From the NCBI RefSeq assembly GCF_030816895.1, contig NZ_JAUSYL010000001.1:1302001-1366000 (forward strand): a stretch of DNA of 64,000 bases. Direction: 5' to 3'. Below the pieces are notes generated by a model. The model had not been told where the DNA came from, searched no databases, and saw only the letters and a list, made by a program, of their open reading frames with translations. Made by a program: the position numbers and the translations under genes. Source of the stretch: Clavibacter sp. B3I6 (GTDB lineage Bacteria > Actinomycetota > Actinomycetes > Actinomycetales > Microbacteriaceae). Shown here in pieces: positions 63,851-64,000 of this stretch; within the stretch, counting starts at the first letter, position 1; each line of letters opens with the position of its first letter.

Positions 63851-64000
63851 TCAGGCGTCGCCGGCCGTGACGGCCTGCGCCTCCTCGAGGGCGTCCACGG
63901 GCGCGGCGTCGACGCGGCGGAGCCAGCGGTGCCCGGCCACCACGATCACGAGGGCGACGAGCACGGACCCGGCCGCCGCGTAGTACGGCGCGGCGTCCGA
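63851..64000 (-). CDS. C-terminal end of a membrane protein (partial)
   Basis: Only the last 49 residues are present: a transmembrane helix (YYAAAGSVLVALVIVVAGHRW) and an acidic tail ending TAGDA. This would fit the last helix and cytoplasmic tail of an MFS-type transporter, but too little is visible to name it. The start lies beyond position 64000. Confidence 0.55.
   Translation of the reverse strand, partial: SDAAPYYAAAGSVLVALVIVVAGHRWLRRVDAAPVDALEEAQAVTAGDA

Overview
The window is about 73% G+C, densely packed and coding mostly on the minus strand. It has GTG starts, 4-nt start/stop overlaps, an lysC-asd operon beside dnaX-recR, an actinobacterial-type SRP RNA and a sortase-anchored surface protein. 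It looks like the chromosome of a high-GC actinobacterium of the family Microbacteriaceae. Clavibacter, a plant pathogen, is my best guess from gene content, but this is inference and no 16S gene is present. I see no phage, IS element, CRISPR array or plasmid function.

Layout. 1-5.1 kb: asd (partial), lysC, recR, dnaX. 5.2-7.2 kb: a translationally coupled HTTM-domain/DUF5819 pair. 7.4-13.0 kb: a 1,876-residue surface protein whose middle (~1,090 residues) is a repeat made almost only of Asp and small or aliphatic residues; a perfect 12-bp x 12 minisatellite lies upstream of it. 13.5-17.0 kb: pta-ackA and the SRP RNA. 17.1-28.5 kb: mixed housekeeping and accessory genes (NAD(P)-binding protein, large LuxR-type regulator, tRNA-Ser, APH(6)-like kinase, acyltransferase, Bcr/CflA efflux pump, LysR/aminotransferase pair, MarR regulator).

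28.5-50 kb is a sugar-catabolism island. A LacI-controlled operon encodes an ABC importer plus GH42 beta-galactosidase, GH31 YicI-type alpha-xylosidase and GH1 beta-glucosidase, followed by a frameshifted GNAT gene. This enzyme set is what is needed to strip xyloglucan oligosaccharides. Next come an aldo-keto reductase and xylA (xylose isomerase) diverging from a XylR-like operator. Then araB-araD-araA with a ChvE/GguAB-type ABC importer, under a LacI-type AraR with TGTCACA/TGTGACA-type sites. Together they would import and catabolise glucose, galactose, xylose and arabinose units from plant cell walls.

51-58.9 kb: RNase HI-like protein with a C-terminal extension, cbs-metB transsulfuration pair, membrane-anchored DUF3105 and DUF305 proteins, a small secreted protein, and an ABC exporter. 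59-63.8 kb: a second LacI-controlled sugar ABC importer (AglEFG-like). The window ends inside a membrane-protein gene.

Starts were chosen by ribosome-binding sites and family alignment from memory; no database search was run. Functions are family-level unless stated.
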